From: Ruminococcus sp. UNK.MGS-30
GTDB lineage: Bacteria > Bacillota > Clostridia > Oscillospirales > Ruminococcaceae
Direction: 5' to 3'
NCBI GenBank assembly: GCA_000980705.1
Contig: LBCK01000002.1
Span: 1-64,000 of the forward strand
DNA: 64,000 nt
Part shown: positions 8,134 to 17,925 of the stretch, one piece after another
How the letters are laid out: each line of letters begins with the position of its first letter
How positions within the stretch are numbered: position 1 is the first letter of the stretch
Made by a program: the position numbers and the translations under genes
Notes under the pieces: model-generated
What the model was told of the DNA's origin: nothing
Databases searched by the model: none
What the model saw: the letters and a program-made list of their open reading frames with translations, nothing else

Positions 8134-9483
8134 ATGGCAGATACATCCTATACGCCTAACGAAAGCGCAGAGCTGCCCTTTAGTCTGGAGGCAGAACAGA
8201 CCATTCTGGGTGCAATCCTGCTGGATTCCAGCGTGCTGCCGGTGGTTCTGGAGACGATTCGCCCGGAGAGCTTTTTCAATGAACAGCACAAGGAGCTGTT
8301 CCAGATCATTTTCCAGATGTTCACATCCGGAGAAAAGGCAGACGTTATCACGGTGCTGAACGCTGCGGTAGAGCGAAAGGTGTTCGAGACCGCCGCTGAG
8401 GGCAGAAACTACCTGGCGGCGCTGGTGAACATTGTCCCGTCGGTGTCCAACATCGAGCGCTACTGCGAGATCGTGGCAGAAAAATATTACATCCGCTGCC
8501 TGGCATATGCGGCACGTGGCATTCTCCAGGACATCCAGTCCGGCGAGGAGAGCGCACAAACACTGATGGATGCGGCAGAACAGCGCATCTTCGACATCCG
8601 GCAGGGCAGAGATGTGCAGGGGCTGGCGAAGATCGGGGACGCCATCTGTGAGGCGTATGACCGCATCGGTAAAATTGCCGGACCGGACAAGGAAAAGTAT
8701 CTGGGTGCAAAGACCGGATTCACCTATCTGGACACCATTACCTCCGGTCTGAACAAGTCGGACTTGCTGCTGATCGCAGCCCGTCCGGGTATGGGAAAGA
8801 CCTCTTTTGCACTGAACATCGCCACCAACGTGGCACGGCGTGGAGATAAGGAAGTGGCGATTTTCTCTCTGGAAATGTCCAAGGAACAGCTTGCCACCCG
8901 TATGCTCTCCACCGAGGCGCTGGTGGATTCCAACAAGCTGCGCAGCGGCTTTCTCACCAACGAGGACTGGGTGCGGCTCGCCACCAGTGCCGGCGTGCTC
9001 AGCGGACTGCCCATGTACATTGACGATACCGCAAGCGTGACCGTGCAGCAGATCAAGGCAAAGCTGCGCCGGATGAAGAATTTGGGGCTGGTGGTCATCG
9101 ACTATCTCCAGCTTATGGGTTCGACCCTGCGGACGGATAATCGTGTGCTTATCATCTCCGAGATCACCCGTCAGCTGAAAATCATGGCGAAAGAGCTGGA
9201 TATTCCGGTGATCGTGCTGTCCCAGCTGTCCCGTGGACCGGAGAGCCGTACCGATAAGCGCCCCATGCTGTCCGACCTGCGTGAATCCGGTTCTATCGAG
9301 CAGGATGCAGATATTGTCATGTTCCTCTACCGGGACGCTTATTATAATAAGGAAAGCCAGACACCGAACATTTCAGAGTGTATCGTCGCCAAGAACCGTC
9401 ACGGCGAGACCGGCACCATCCAGCTGGTCTGGGATGGTCAGTTCACACGGTTCTCCAATGCGGAAATGCGCAATGAGGGCTGA
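8134..9483 (+). CDS. dnaB: Replicative DNA helicase DnaB
   Basis: 449 aa from the ATG preceded by AGGAGG at 8121; an earlier GTG at 8092 lacks a binding site. DnaB is the hexameric 5'-to-3' helicase of the replication fork. The N-terminal collar domain (ELPFSLEAEQTILGAILLD) is followed by the RecA-like ATPase with Walker A ARPGMGKTS (from 216), Walker B VVIDYLQLM and the RESGSIEQDAD motif. The C-terminus is complete. The tilS start overlaps its last codons, indicating one transcript. Confidence 0.96.
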   Translation: MADTSYTPNESAELPFSLEAEQTILGAILLDSSVLPVVLETIRPESFFNEQHKELFQIIFQMFTSGEKADVITVLNAAVERKVFETAAEGRNYLAALVNIVPSVSNIERYCEIVAEKYYIRCLAYAARGILQDIQSGEESAQTLMDAAEQRIFDIRQGRDVQGLAKIGDAICEAYDRIGKIAGPDKEKYLGAKTGFTYLDTITSGLNKSDLLLIAARPGMGKTSFALNIATNVARRGDKEVAIFSLEMSKEQLATRMLSTEALVDSNKLRSGFLTNEDWVRLATSAGVLSGLPMYIDDTASVTVQQIKAKLRRMKNLGLVVIDYLQLMGSTLRTDNRVLIISEITRQLKIMAKELDIPVIVLSQLSRGPESRTDKRPMLSDLRESGSIEQDADIVMFLYRDAYYNKESQTPNISECIVAKNRHGETGTIQLVWDGQFTRFSNAEMRNEG

Positions 9484-10825
9484 TGCACTGCCCCGTGCGG
9501 TGCTGGAACAGCTCCGGGAACTGGACTGTGTACTGCCGGGGCAGACAGTGTGCTGTGCGCTTTCCGGTGGCGCAGACAGTGTCTGCCTGCTGCAGTGTCT
9601 GCTGGAACTGCGGCAGCGTCTGGGAATCACGGTCACGGCGGTTCATGTGAACCACCACCTCCGTGGCGCAGAGAGCGACCGGGATGCGCAGTTTTGCCGG
9701 CGGCTCTGTGCAGCGCTGGGTGTGTATCTGACAGTACTGGACGTAAATGCGGCGGCGAGGGCAGCGGCGGAGCAATGCTCTGAGGAACTGGCTGCCCGGA
9801 TGTGCCGCTATGAGGCGTTTGCACAGGTGCGGGCAGACTGGATTGCCACGGCGCATACTGCGTCGGATAACCTGGAAACCCTGGTGCATCGGATGGTGCG
9901 TGGGGCGAGTCTCCACGGACTGACGGCGATTCCACCCAGAAACGGCAGATTTCTCCGTCCGCTGCTGCGCATCACACGGGAACAGGTGGAGACACACCTG
10001 GCGGCGCTGGAACAGACTTATGTGACAGACAGCACCAATCTGACCGATGACTACACCCGGAACAGGATCCGCCACCATATCATTCCGGCAATGCAGGCGC
10101 TGAACCCGGCGGCAGAGCGGACGGTTTCCTATACCCTGCGGAGTCTGCGTCGGGAGGACAATTTTCTGACACAGCAGGCATCGGCGGCGTACCGCTGTTG
10201 TCACACCGCAGAAAACACCCTGGATGGGCTGGAACAGCTGCATCCGGCGCTGCGGTTTCGCTGTATTGCCATGCTCCTGGAGGAATGCGGCTTTTCCTGC
10301 GATGCGCCTTTGCTGGAACGGCTGGAACGGCTGACCCGGCAGGGCGGCAGGTGGAATTTGTCCGGGGATGTTTACGCCGTAGGAAAATCGGGCAGACTGA
10401 CCATAGAGACCTGTCCGAAACGTCGGGGCATCCTGGAACCGGTACGGGTGCAGCTGGGAGAGAACCGGCTGGACTCCGGCTGGGTGCTTGCGGCACAACT
10501 GATATCCCCAGAAGAATTGGAAAAAAACGAAAATGTTCATAAAAAATCTGCAAATGAGTTGCTGGATTATGATAAAATAAAAGGTGAAATGTTCCTGCGC
10601 CCCCGGCAGCCGGGCGACCGGATGCAGCTCCCGGGCAGAGGGTTTACCTCTGCGGTGAAAAAGCTGATCCAGGCGAATCTGCCGCCGGAGCGCCGCAGTA
10701 CAGCGTATATTCTGGCAGACGGCGAAGGCGTGGTCTGCGTCCGGGGTGTGGGCTGTGCGGCGAGAGTCTGCCCGGACGAAAAGACACGCCGGCTGCTGGT
10801 GCTGGAATGGTTTGAAACAACATAG
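9473..10825 (+). CDS. tilS: tRNA(Ile)-lysidine synthetase
   Basis: 450 aa. TilS converts C34 of the CAU-anticodon isoleucine tRNA to lysidine, using ATP. The PP-loop SGGADS is at residues 31-36, followed by [12 protein letters not shown] and the C-terminal substrate domains ([17 protein letters not shown] near the end). The chosen ATG overlaps dnaB by 11 bases; an in-frame ATG 15 bases earlier is possible, and no strong ribosome site is present, which fits translational coupling. A short AT-rich patch encodes the linker near residues 345-368. It is followed by ftsH, the usual Firmicutes order tilS-(hpt)-ftsH, here without hpt. Confidence 0.92.
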   Translation: MRADALPRAVLEQLRELDCVLPGQTVCCALSGGADSVCLLQCLLELRQRLGITVTAVHVNHHLRGAESDRDAQFCRRLCAALGVYLTVLDVNAAARAAAEQCSEELAARMCRYEAFAQVRADWIATAHTASDNLETLVHRMVRGASLHGLTAIPPRNGRFLRPLLRITREQVETHLAALEQTYVTDSTNLTDDYTRNRIRHHIIPAMQALNPAAERTVSYTLRSLRREDNFLTQQASAAYRCCHTAENTLDGLEQLHPALRFRCIAMLLEECGFSCDAPLLERLERLTRQGGRWNLSGDVYAVGKSGRLTIETCPKRRGILEPVRVQLGENRLDSGWVLAAQLISPEELEKNENVHKKSANELLDYDKIKGEMFLRPRQPGDRMQLPGRGFTSAVKKLIQANLPPERRSTAYILADGEGVVCVRGVGCAARVCPDEKTRRLLVLEWFETT

Positions 10826-10887
10826 AGACAGGAACGGTGAGACCGCCGGGCTGCGTCTCTTTTTCAACAGAATGGAGTGAATTTGAT

Positions 10888-12852
10888 TTGACACCAAAGA
10901 AAGGCCGTGGGATCGGAGCGTATCTGCTCGTTTTTGTTGTGCTGATCGGTGCGCTGGTCTTTTTGCTGACCGGCATGAAAGGCGGCGGCAAGGAGACGAA
11001 GTATTCCGATATCATGAAGTACTTCGACAACTATGAGGTCACCGGATACACGCTGGATCTGGGTTCCGGCGAACTGAAACTGACCCTGGAAAACGGCGAC
11101 AAGCTCACCTATGATGTCCCCAATGTTTCCGTGTTCCGCCAGGATACGGAGACCTATCGCAAGGACTACAATGAAAAGCATCCGGATCAGCCGCTGCAGG
11201 TGGACTATTACAAGATCCGTGACACCTCCTGGCTGCTGACGCTGATCCCTACGCTGGTACTGCTGGTGCTGATGATCCTCCTGTTTGTGTTCATGATGCG
11301 GCAGGCAAACGGCGGCGGCAAGTATACTTCTTTCGGCAAGGCGAACATCAAGAACCAGGCGAACACCCGAAAGGCGACTTTCGCCGATGTTGCCGGTGCG
11401 GATGAGGAAAAGCACGAGCTGGAAGAGATCGTGGACTTCTTGAAGAATCCCCGGAAGTACGCTGAACTGGGCGCACGCATCCCGAAGGGTGTCCTGCTGA
11501 TGGGGCCTCCGGGTACTGGTAAAACACTGCTTGCCAGAGCCGTTGCCGGCGAGGCAGGCTGCCCGTTCTTCTCTATCTCCGGTTCGGACTTTGTAGAAAT
11601 GTTCGTGGGCGTGGGTGCATCCCGTGTCCGTGATCTGTTCGACCAGGCAAAGAAAAATGCACCGTCTATCATCTTCATTGACGAGATCGACGCCGTAGGC
11701 CGTCACCGTGGCACAGGCATCGGCGGCGGACACGACGAACGGGAGCAGACGCTGAACCAGCTGCTGGTGGAAATGGACGGCTTTACCGGAAAGGATAACG
11801 TCATCGTTATCGCCGCCACCAACCGCCGTGATATCCTCGACCCGGCGTTGCTGCGTCCGGGCAGATTCGACCGCCAGATCGTGGTGGGCTATCCGGATGT
11901 CAAGGGCAGAGAGCAGATTCTGAAAGTACACACCAAGACCAAGAGCATGGGTCCGGACGTCGATCTTTCCACCATTGCGAAATCGACGGTAGGCTTTACC
12001 GGTGCTGATCTGGAAAACCTGGTGAATGAGGCGTGCCTGCTGGCAGCCCGGAAAGACAAGAAAGCCATCACCATGGAGGAGATCCAGGAGGCGACCATCA
12101 AGGTCATTGCCGGACCGGAAAAGAAGTCCCATAAGGTGACGCCCAAGGAAAAGCGCCTTACCGCTTTCCACGAGGCAGGTCACGCAGTCTGCACCTATTA
12201 CTGCGACCACCAGGATAAGGTACACCAGGTGTCCATTATCCCCAGAGGTATGGCAGGCGGCTATACCATGTCCCTGCCGGAGCAGGATAAGAGCTTTGTT
12301 TCCAAGAAGGAAATGGAAGAGAACATCATCACCCTGCTGGGCGGACGTGTGGCAGAACAGCTGGTGCTGGACGATATTTCCACCGGCGCATCCAACGACC
12401 TGGAACGTGCTACTTCTACGGCACGGAGCATGGTGACACGTTATGGTTTCAGCGAAAAGCTGGGGCCGGTGGTCTACGGCAACGACCAGAGCGAGGTTTT
12501 CCTGGGCAGAGACCTGGGTTCGTCCCGGGATTATTCTGACCGTGTTGCCGGAGAGATCGACGATGAAGTACGTGAGATCATTGAAAAGGCATACGACAAG
12601 GCAACGGCGATCCTGCAAATGCACATGGATCAGCTGGAACTGCTGGCGAAGTATCTGATGATCCACGAGAAGATCGAAAAGGACGACTTCGAGACACTGA
12701 TGCAGGGTAAGATGGATCCGGCACAGTTCGAAGAGGTTCCGGCAGAACCAGAAGAAACTGCCGAAACAGAACCGGCGGAGAACGGAGATGCTGCACCGGC
12801 TGAGGAAAAGCCGGAAGAGAGCGGGGAATCCTCTGCACCGACCGAGGCATAA
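10888..12852 (+). CDS. ftsH: ATP-dependent zinc metalloprotease FtsH (copy 1)
   Basis: 654 aa from a TTG start with GGAGTG eight bases upstream; an ATG at 10837 lacks a site. FtsH degrades misassembled membrane proteins and short-lived regulators. Two membrane helices (about 9-30 and 115-138) flank an external loop. The AAA+ domain has Walker A GPPGTGKT (206-213) and [13 protein letters not shown]; the zinc site is HEAGH (428-432). The tail from about residue 608 is strongly acidic (Glu/Pro/Ala), longer than in copy 2 at 17926. A good terminator follows at 12861. Confidence 0.95.
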   Translation: MTPKKGRGIGAYLLVFVVLIGALVFLLTGMKGGGKETKYSDIMKYFDNYEVTGYTLDLGSGELKLTLENGDKLTYDVPNVSVFRQDTETYRKDYNEKHPDQPLQVDYYKIRDTSWLLTLIPTLVLLVLMILLFVFMMRQANGGGKYTSFGKANIKNQANTRKATFADVAGADEEKHELEEIVDFLKNPRKYAELGARIPKGVLLMGPPGTGKTLLARAVAGEAGCPFFSISGSDFVEMFVGVGASRVRDLFDQAKKNAPSIIFIDEIDAVGRHRGTGIGGGHDEREQTLNQLLVEMDGFTGKDNVIVIAATNRRDILDPALLRPGRFDRQIVVGYPDVKGREQILKVHTKTKSMGPDVDLSTIAKSTVGFTGADLENLVNEACLLAARKDKKAITMEEIQEATIKVIAGPEKKSHKVTPKEKRLTAFHEAGHAVCTYYCDHQDKVHQVSIIPRGMAGGYTMSLPEQDKSFVSKKEMEENIITLLGGRVAEQLVLDDISTGASNDLERATSTARSMVTRYGFSEKLGPVVYGNDQSEVFLGRDLGSSRDYSDRVAGEIDDEVREIIEKAYDKATAILQMHMDQLELLAKYLMIHEKIEKDDFETLMQGKMDPAQFEEVPAEPEETAETEPAENGDAAPAEEKPEESGESSAPTEA

Positions 12853-12860
12853 ATAAAAAC

Positions 12861-12901
12861 AAAAGCTGTCGCATACCGAAGTTATATGTGACGGCTTTTT
12901 T
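12861..12901 (+). terminator. Terminator after ftsH
   Basis: AAAAGCTGTC pairs over 10 base pairs with GACGGCTTTT and is followed by T residues. Confidence 0.8.
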
Positions 12902-12910
12902 GCGTATGGG

Positions 12911-12939
12911 TTGACATTTTGCATATTTCGTGGTATAAT
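12911..12939 (+). promoter_or_regulatory. Promoter of the dockerin protein gene
   Basis: TTGACA (12911-12916), 17-base spacer, TATAAT (12934-12939), 57 bases ahead of the start codon. Confidence 0.8.
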
Positions 12940-12996
12940 TACGAATAGATGCTGTCGGTATCTGGCAGTGAAAAAAACAGAAAGAGGGATTTGTGT

Positions 12997-15225
12997 ATGG
13001 GCTTTTTACGAAAAATTGCCGCAGCAGCAGTTGCCGGCGTGCTGTGCTTTGTCGGTACAGGGGCGCTGCCGGAATCTGCTTTGATGCTGCAGGAACACGT
13101 TTTTGCGGCAAGCGGGGAAACTGCTTCGGAAACAAAGTATTATACAGGAGGGTATAAAAGTGATTTTTGTGGATGGAAAATGGACTGGTCTTTTACAATC
13201 AGCTATGTCATTCTAACAAAATCATATGAAGATGCTCCTGGAGACGATGCTGCTCTTGATAAACATATTAAGATCACAGGAGTATCTGTTTCTACATCAT
13301 GTATACTGGTTACCACTGGTTATGATACAACTACAACTGACAGAGATGAATATTATTATGATAGTGATATTTCGGTTGTTGGCGAATCTTTTTATGAAGG
13401 GCGCTTTTCCAGAAATGTTGAAATTCCGGAGATGATAGATAATATTCCAGTTACTGAAATTGGGGACATCCAAGTATCCCATTTGAATCGTAGTGGAGGC
13501 ACTAGCCATTGGGGACCGCCTATTTTGATTATTCCCAGTACAATTACTAAAATTGGAGATATTCACAGTGAAGTAATTGTTCAGTATAATGGGACTTGTG
13601 AAAAGTATCTTTCTATGTGTAAGGTTTACCCTGGTACATCGGTGCTTTGCACAGACGGCTCATTCTATTGTGTAAAAAATGGAAGCTACTATGATATGTC
13701 AAATTGCATTTTCTACAATGGAACATGTGCTGAATGGAGTGCTTTTTGTCCAGATTATTTAGGTGGAACAACAGTGAAATGCAGTGATGGAGATTATGTT
13801 TTGCCCAAAATAACAACTACCACAACAACAACAACTACCACCACCACAACCACAACAACTACCACTACTACTACTGCCGCCACAACAACGACTGATGTAA
13901 AAACTACAACAACAGATTCTGAAACAATTCCAGTCATAGATCCTTTAGCTACATCTACAACTACAACGACAGAAGTTTGTATGGTATATAGAACGAGATT
14001 ACTCCCACCTGGTTTAGATTTACATATTGGAGACCAGTATAGATTTTCAGTCCAGGCTCCTAGTGAGCTTTGTCAATGGTACTCGAGTAATGAGTCTGTT
14101 GCTACTGTAGATAATACAGGAACAGTTACAATTGTTGGAACTGGCAGCGTTACGATTGGAATTTGGGATTATCATTATGATGGTCCTGGATATGGATATA
14201 AAGTTTGGGTTGTAGGAAGTTCAACAAGCTTTACTGTCGAAGACGATGGTTCATCAACCAGCCTAACACAGACTTCTTTAACAACTGCTTCAACCACCAC
14301 AACCACCGCAAAAACGCTCACCATTGAGCCGCCGGCACAGAATTTGCTGTATGTTGGAAAACGTTTCTTGTTGGTGAGCAATGTACCTGACGGGGCAGGA
14401 ATCTGGTACTCTACCGATACATCTGTTGCAACAGTGGATAATTCCGGTTGTGTGACGATCGTGGGCGCAGGCACCACATCTATTGTGGTTTCCTATGACG
14501 GCGCTATGAGTTCTGTTACATTGGAAGTTCCCGATAGTAAACCGACCGGCGTTTTGGGAACGGCTACATTGATAGGACAGATGGGCGGCTATCAGTACTG
14601 GGGCGTTGATGAAGAACGTAACACGGATGATGTCACCAGTCATGCTGCACAGCTGACAGGCTCCGGACAGTACGTTGCATCCTGGGATATTACAGGAGAC
14701 GGTACAGGAACGATTGAATTTCTAGTGCTGGAATTGGATTCGGCAGATGATAATTTCATTACCTCTGATACATACCCCGATTTATCGGTAACCATTGATT
14801 CTGTTTTTGTAGACGGAAAGAAAGTGGATTATTCTGCATCAGATGGTGTAGTTAATACTGCATATTATGCGGATGACAAAGGGTTTACCAGGATTTATCT
14901 GACAGATACCTGGGGTGTTTCAAAGGTTGGAAAGGTCAACGATCTTTCAAAGAATACTGCAGTCATGCAAAATATTACAGTAACATTTACTGTAGATCAT
15001 CTGGAACAGGCAAAATATCTGATCGGTGATGTCAACCAGGACGGCAGAGTCGATATCGCAGATGCGGTTCTGCTGAACAAGGCTTGTGCCGGCGCTGTTT
15101 CACTGGACAATACGGCGCAGAAAAATGCAGACTGCAATGGAGATGATGAGATCGGTGCAAATGATGCGATTGTACTGATGCAGTTTTTGGTGCATATTAT
15201 CACATCACTGCCGAGTACGGAATAA
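12997..15225 (+). CDS. Secreted dockerin protein with BspA-like, Thr-linker and Ig-like parts
   Basis: 742 aa, start MGFLRK with AGAGGG upstream. Signal peptide about 1-40. Residues about 45-265 contain remnants of LRR_5/BspA repeats (VEIPEMIDNIPVTEIG; two YNGTC...CTDG/CSDG motifs). An almost pure Thr linker follows (about 272-310), then two BIG2-type Ig-like domains that share the motif NESVATVDN/DTSVATVDN and VTIVG, each preceded by Thr-rich linkers. A beta-rich module with FITSDTYPD (about 525-675) may bind carbohydrate. The C-terminus is a type I dockerin with calcium loops DVNQDGRVD and DCNGDDEIG. Such a protein would dock onto a cellulosomal scaffold outside the cell. Bases 13100-14280 are much more AT-rich than the neighbours, suggesting a separate origin of the N-terminal two thirds. 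Confidence 0.8.
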   Translation: MGFLRKIAAAAVAGVLCFVGTGALPESALMLQEHVFAASGETASETKYYTGGYKSDFCGWKMDWSFTISYVILTKSYEDAPGDDAALDKHIKITGVSVSTSCILVTTGYDTTTTDRDEYYYDSDISVVGESFYEGRFSRNVEIPEMIDNIPVTEIGDIQVSHLNRSGGTSHWGPPILIIPSTITKIGDIHSEVIVQYNGTCEKYLSMCKVYPGTSVLCTDGSFYCVKNGSYYDMSNCIFYNGTCAEWSAFCPDYLGGTTVKCSDGDYVLPKITTTTTTTTTTTTTTTTTTTTTAATTTTDVKTTTTDSETIPVIDPLATSTTTTTEVCMVYRTRLLPPGLDLHIGDQYRFSVQAPSELCQWYSSNESVATVDNTGTVTIVGTGSVTIGIWDYHYDGPGYGYKVWVVGSSTSFTVEDDGSSTSLTQTSLTTASTTTTTAKTLTIEPPAQNLLYVGKRFLLVSNVPDGAGIWYSTDTSVATVDNSGCVTIVGAGTTSIVVSYDGAMSSVTLEVPDSKPTGVLGTATLIGQMGGYQYWGVDEERNTDDVTSHAAQLTGSGQYVASWDITGDGTGTIEFLVLELDSADDNFITSDTYPDLSVTIDSVFVDGKKVDYSASDGVVNTAYYADDKGFTRIYLTDTWGVSKVGKVNDLSKNTAVMQNITVTFTVDHLEQAKYLIGDVNQDGRVDIADAVLLNKACAGAVSLDNTAQKNADCNGDDEIGANDAIVLMQFLVHIITSLPSTE
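13810..13880 (+). repeat. Threonine-codon microsatellite
   Basis: A run of ACA/ACC/ACT codons with imperfect 3-12-base periodicity encodes an uninterrupted poly-Thr linker in the dockerin protein. Such tracts are prone to length change. Confidence 0.8.
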
Positions 15226-15249
15226 GCATCTAGTTTTAAGCAACCCTGC

Positions 15250-15281
15250 AAAACCGGACTGCCCACGCAGCCCGGTTTTTT
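15250..15281 (+). terminator. Terminator after the dockerin protein gene
   Basis: AAAACCGG pairs with CCGGTTTT, followed by two more T residues. Confidence 0.8.
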
Positions 15282-15303
15282 GCATTTGATTCGCAAAGAT
15301 TCC

Positions 15304-15366
15304 TTGACAATATCGCCCCGATTTTGCTATAATGAAAGAAACCAAAAACCGCACGGTGCTGTGCGG
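15304..15366 (+). promoter_or_regulatory. luxS promoter and 5' hairpin
   Basis: TTGACA (15304-15309), 18-base spacer, TATAAT (15328-15333). The mRNA would begin near 15340 and form CCGCAC-GGTGCT-GTGCGG (15349-15366) within its first bases, ahead of a GGAGG site. Confidence 0.7.
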
Positions 15367-15391
15367 AATCACGACCCTGGAGGTTACTGCA

Positions 15392-15886
15392 ATGAAACAG
15401 ATCACAAGCTTTACCATCAATCATGATTATCTGAAACCCGGTATGTACATTTCCCGTGTGGACGGAGATGTTGTGACCTATGATATGCGCATGAAACTGC
15501 CCAACAATCCGGCAGGCGACTATCTGGAGGACAACGCCCTGCACACTTTCGAACACCTCTTTGCCACCTATGTGCGCAATACGCCGCTGTCGGACGGTGT
15601 GGTCTATGTGGGACCCATGGGCTGCCGCACCGGGTTCTATTTCCTCACACGGGATACCGTTTCCGGCGCAGATGCCATTCGCCTGGTGCAGGAGACACTT
15701 CAATATGTGCTGGACTTCACCGGAGAGATTCCCGGCGGCAAGCGCCAAGAGTGCGGCAACTACCTTGCCCATGATCTGGAGGGCGCAAAGGCAATGGCAC
15801 GGGAGTATCAGCCCATTATGGCGGCGTGGACACCGGAACAGCTGAACTATCCGGCAGAAGTACTCACCGGAACTGCCTCTGTCTGA
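15392..15886 (+). CDS. luxS: S-ribosylhomocysteine lyase LuxS
   Basis: 164 aa, normal length. It cleaves S-ribosylhomocysteine to homocysteine and DPD, the precursor of AI-2, and so recycles the S-adenosylmethionine by-product. Metal ligands are H51 and H55 (HTFEH) and C121 (ECGNY); the catalytic cysteine is C78 in GCRTGFY. The start has CTGGAGG upstream; the longer frame starts inside the promoter. No mtnN/pfs neighbour is present. A membrane protein gene follows after 15 bases, probably on the same mRNA. metY in this window can use related pathway products. Confidence 0.95.
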   Translation: MKQITSFTINHDYLKPGMYISRVDGDVVTYDMRMKLPNNPAGDYLEDNALHTFEHLFATYVRNTPLSDGVVYVGPMGCRTGFYFLTRDTVSGADAIRLVQETLQYVLDFTGEIPGGKRQECGNYLAHDLEGAKAMAREYQPIMAAWTPEQLNYPAEVLTGTASV

Positions 15887-15901
15887 GAAAAGGAGCGATC
15901 T

Positions 15902-17764
15902 ATGACCGAACAAGAACATCCGTGGGAGACTGTGCCGGAGCAGGACGCTGTTCCGGAGACAAGCCCGGCGGAGAATACGGATACACCGGATACACCCATA
16001 GCCGTTTCCAATCCGGATGCAGTTCTGCCGCCGGACGAGCCGACCGAACCGGACGGGCTGAAACCGTCTGACCTGGAACCGGCTGCCATTTCCGCCGAGC
16101 CGGTGCCGGAGAGCGTTCCCAGAAAACAGCTGGGAAAGCTGTTCTGGGAGAGCTTTTGCATGGTATTTCCGCCGGTGCTGCTGGTGGTGGCGCTGGGACT
16201 GGTGGCGTATTACATCATCTGTCCGGCAAAGGGCGAGTTCCACGCCGACTGTACGGATACGATCTACTGGGCAAAGGCAACCTTCGACAGCGGAAAGCTT
16301 ATCAGCCCGGACTTTTCCTACGCCTGTCTGCTGCCCTTTGGCGGCAGCCTGCTGATGCTGCTGTTTCTGCCCTTTTTCGGGCTGTCCATGACGACCCATA
16401 TGCTGGGGATGCTGCTCTTTTTCCTGCTGCTCACGGCGGTGCTTTGCTGGATGCTCCGGGAAATGCACTGGGACTATCGCTGGATCTGTACCACAGCGGC
16501 GATCTTCCTCATGATTCTCAGCGCCAGCAAAAAGCTCCGGGAGATCTTCTGGGGACATACCATCTATTATAGCTTGGGCATCCTGTTCCTGTTCTGCGGA
16601 CTGGCGCTGTTGTTCCGGCTGCAAAATCTGGTGGCAGTGCATCAGGAGACCCGGAAAATACGGGTGCATTCCATTCTGACATTTATTGCGCTGATCCTGT
16701 TTTTCGTGCTTTGCTGCACCGACCAGGTCACTGCGGTGACGATCTTTGCGCTGCCTATCCTGGCAGGGCTGTTCCTGGAACGGCTGCTGGATCGGAAAAC
16801 GCCGCTGCTCCACTGGAAGAACACCCGTGCGCTGCTGTTGCTGCTCTCTCTGGGAATCGCAGTTGTCTCCGGCATGGAACTGGGGAACATCTGGGCAAAC
16901 GGCGTCACCGGGGCTTATGCGGATGCCTATTCCAACTGGACTGCCCAAAGCACCTGGACAGAGCATTTGCAGAAACTGCCGCTGGCGTGGCTGACGCTGC
17001 TGGGGCTGGAAGATATTCCCGGCGAAAAGCTGATGTCCGGTGAGAGCGTCATGAATCTGATCCGCATCGGCACGGCGCTGATTTTGGCGGTGCTGCCGGT
17101 TGCGGCGACCTGCTGCTACCCCAAGTATAAGGGGCAGTCCGGCAGACAGATGCGCATTCTGCTCTGGGCGCACTGGACAGTCACCGGGCTGATCCTGGTG
17201 GGCTATCTCTGCGGCGCACTTTCCGTGGCGAACTGGCGGCTCAGCCCCATTGTCTGCACAGCGTCCATCGTGTCTCTGGTATTTCTCCGCTGGGCAATTA
17301 CCAAGCGGACTGCCATGCAGCGTGTGGCAGGACTGCTCTGTGTGCCGGTGGCGTGCTTTTGCCTGCTGAGTGCCTGGAACATCCTGCTGCTGCCCACCAA
17401 TGCGGCGGAGGTCAACGTGCAGTACCAGCTGACCAATATGCTGGAAGACCAGGGGCTGACCTATGGGTATGCCACGTTCTGGCACGCCAACGCCATGACG
17501 GTGATCTCCGGCGACAAGCTGAAGGTGCGCAACGTCAATGTGGATGAGGACGGCGTGCAGAAAGCCGTCTATCAGACCGCAGCTGCCTGGTATGATGACC
17601 AGCCAGGACAGGAGGACTACTTCCTGCTGCTGGATACCGAGGAATACCAGGGGCTTGCGGCAGCGAAAGATCCGCTGCTGAGCCGGGCTGAGCGTTCGTT
17701 TGTGCTGACGGACAGCTACGGCACAAACTATCAGGTGCTGGTATTTGCAGAAAATATCTTTTAG
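15902..17764 (+). CDS. Polytopic membrane protein of unknown function
   Basis: 620 aa with GAAAAGGAGCG before the ATG. Residues 1-72 are acidic and Pro-rich and probably disordered in the cytoplasm. From about 78 onwards there are roughly ten hydrophobic segments with an extracytoplasmic loop after the first (CTDTIYWAKATFDSG), and a soluble C-terminal part (about 505-620) with TYGYATFWHANAMTVISGDKLKV. The layout resembles GT-C type glycosyltransferases or polymer-modifying membrane enzymes, but I cannot name a family motif. It probably shares the luxS transcript. Confidence 0.6.
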   Translation: MTEQEHPWETVPEQDAVPETSPAENTDTPDTPIAVSNPDAVLPPDEPTEPDGLKPSDLEPAAISAEPVPESVPRKQLGKLFWESFCMVFPPVLLVVALGLVAYYIICPAKGEFHADCTDTIYWAKATFDSGKLISPDFSYACLLPFGGSLLMLLFLPFFGLSMTTHMLGMLLFFLLLTAVLCWMLREMHWDYRWICTTAAIFLMILSASKKLREIFWGHTIYYSLGILFLFCGLALLFRLQNLVAVHQETRKIRVHSILTFIALILFFVLCCTDQVTAVTIFALPILAGLFLERLLDRKTPLLHWKNTRALLLLLSLGIAVVSGMELGNIWANGVTGAYADAYSNWTAQSTWTEHLQKLPLAWLTLLGLEDIPGEKLMSGESVMNLIRIGTALILAVLPVAATCCYPKYKGQSGRQMRILLWAHWTVTGLILVGYLCGALSVANWRLSPIVCTASIVSLVFLRWAITKRTAMQRVAGLLCVPVACFCLLSAWNILLLPTNAAEVNVQYQLTNMLEDQGLTYGYATFWHANAMTVISGDKLKVRNVNVDEDGVQKAVYQTAAAWYDDQPGQEDYFLLLDTEEYQGLAAAKDPLLSRAERSFVLTDSYGTNYQVLVFAENIF

Positions 17765-17925
17765 AGACCTTTCGGCAATTCTCATGAAACTATCACAAAG
17801 TGCGCTTTTGTTTCACAAAAAGCTATAGTAAGATATAGAACAACGGAATCACCGTTCCGCTTTTGAAAAATCCCCGCCGCAGGAAAATGTGTTTTACTGC
17901 GGTACAGAGAGAGGAGAATGTATTA

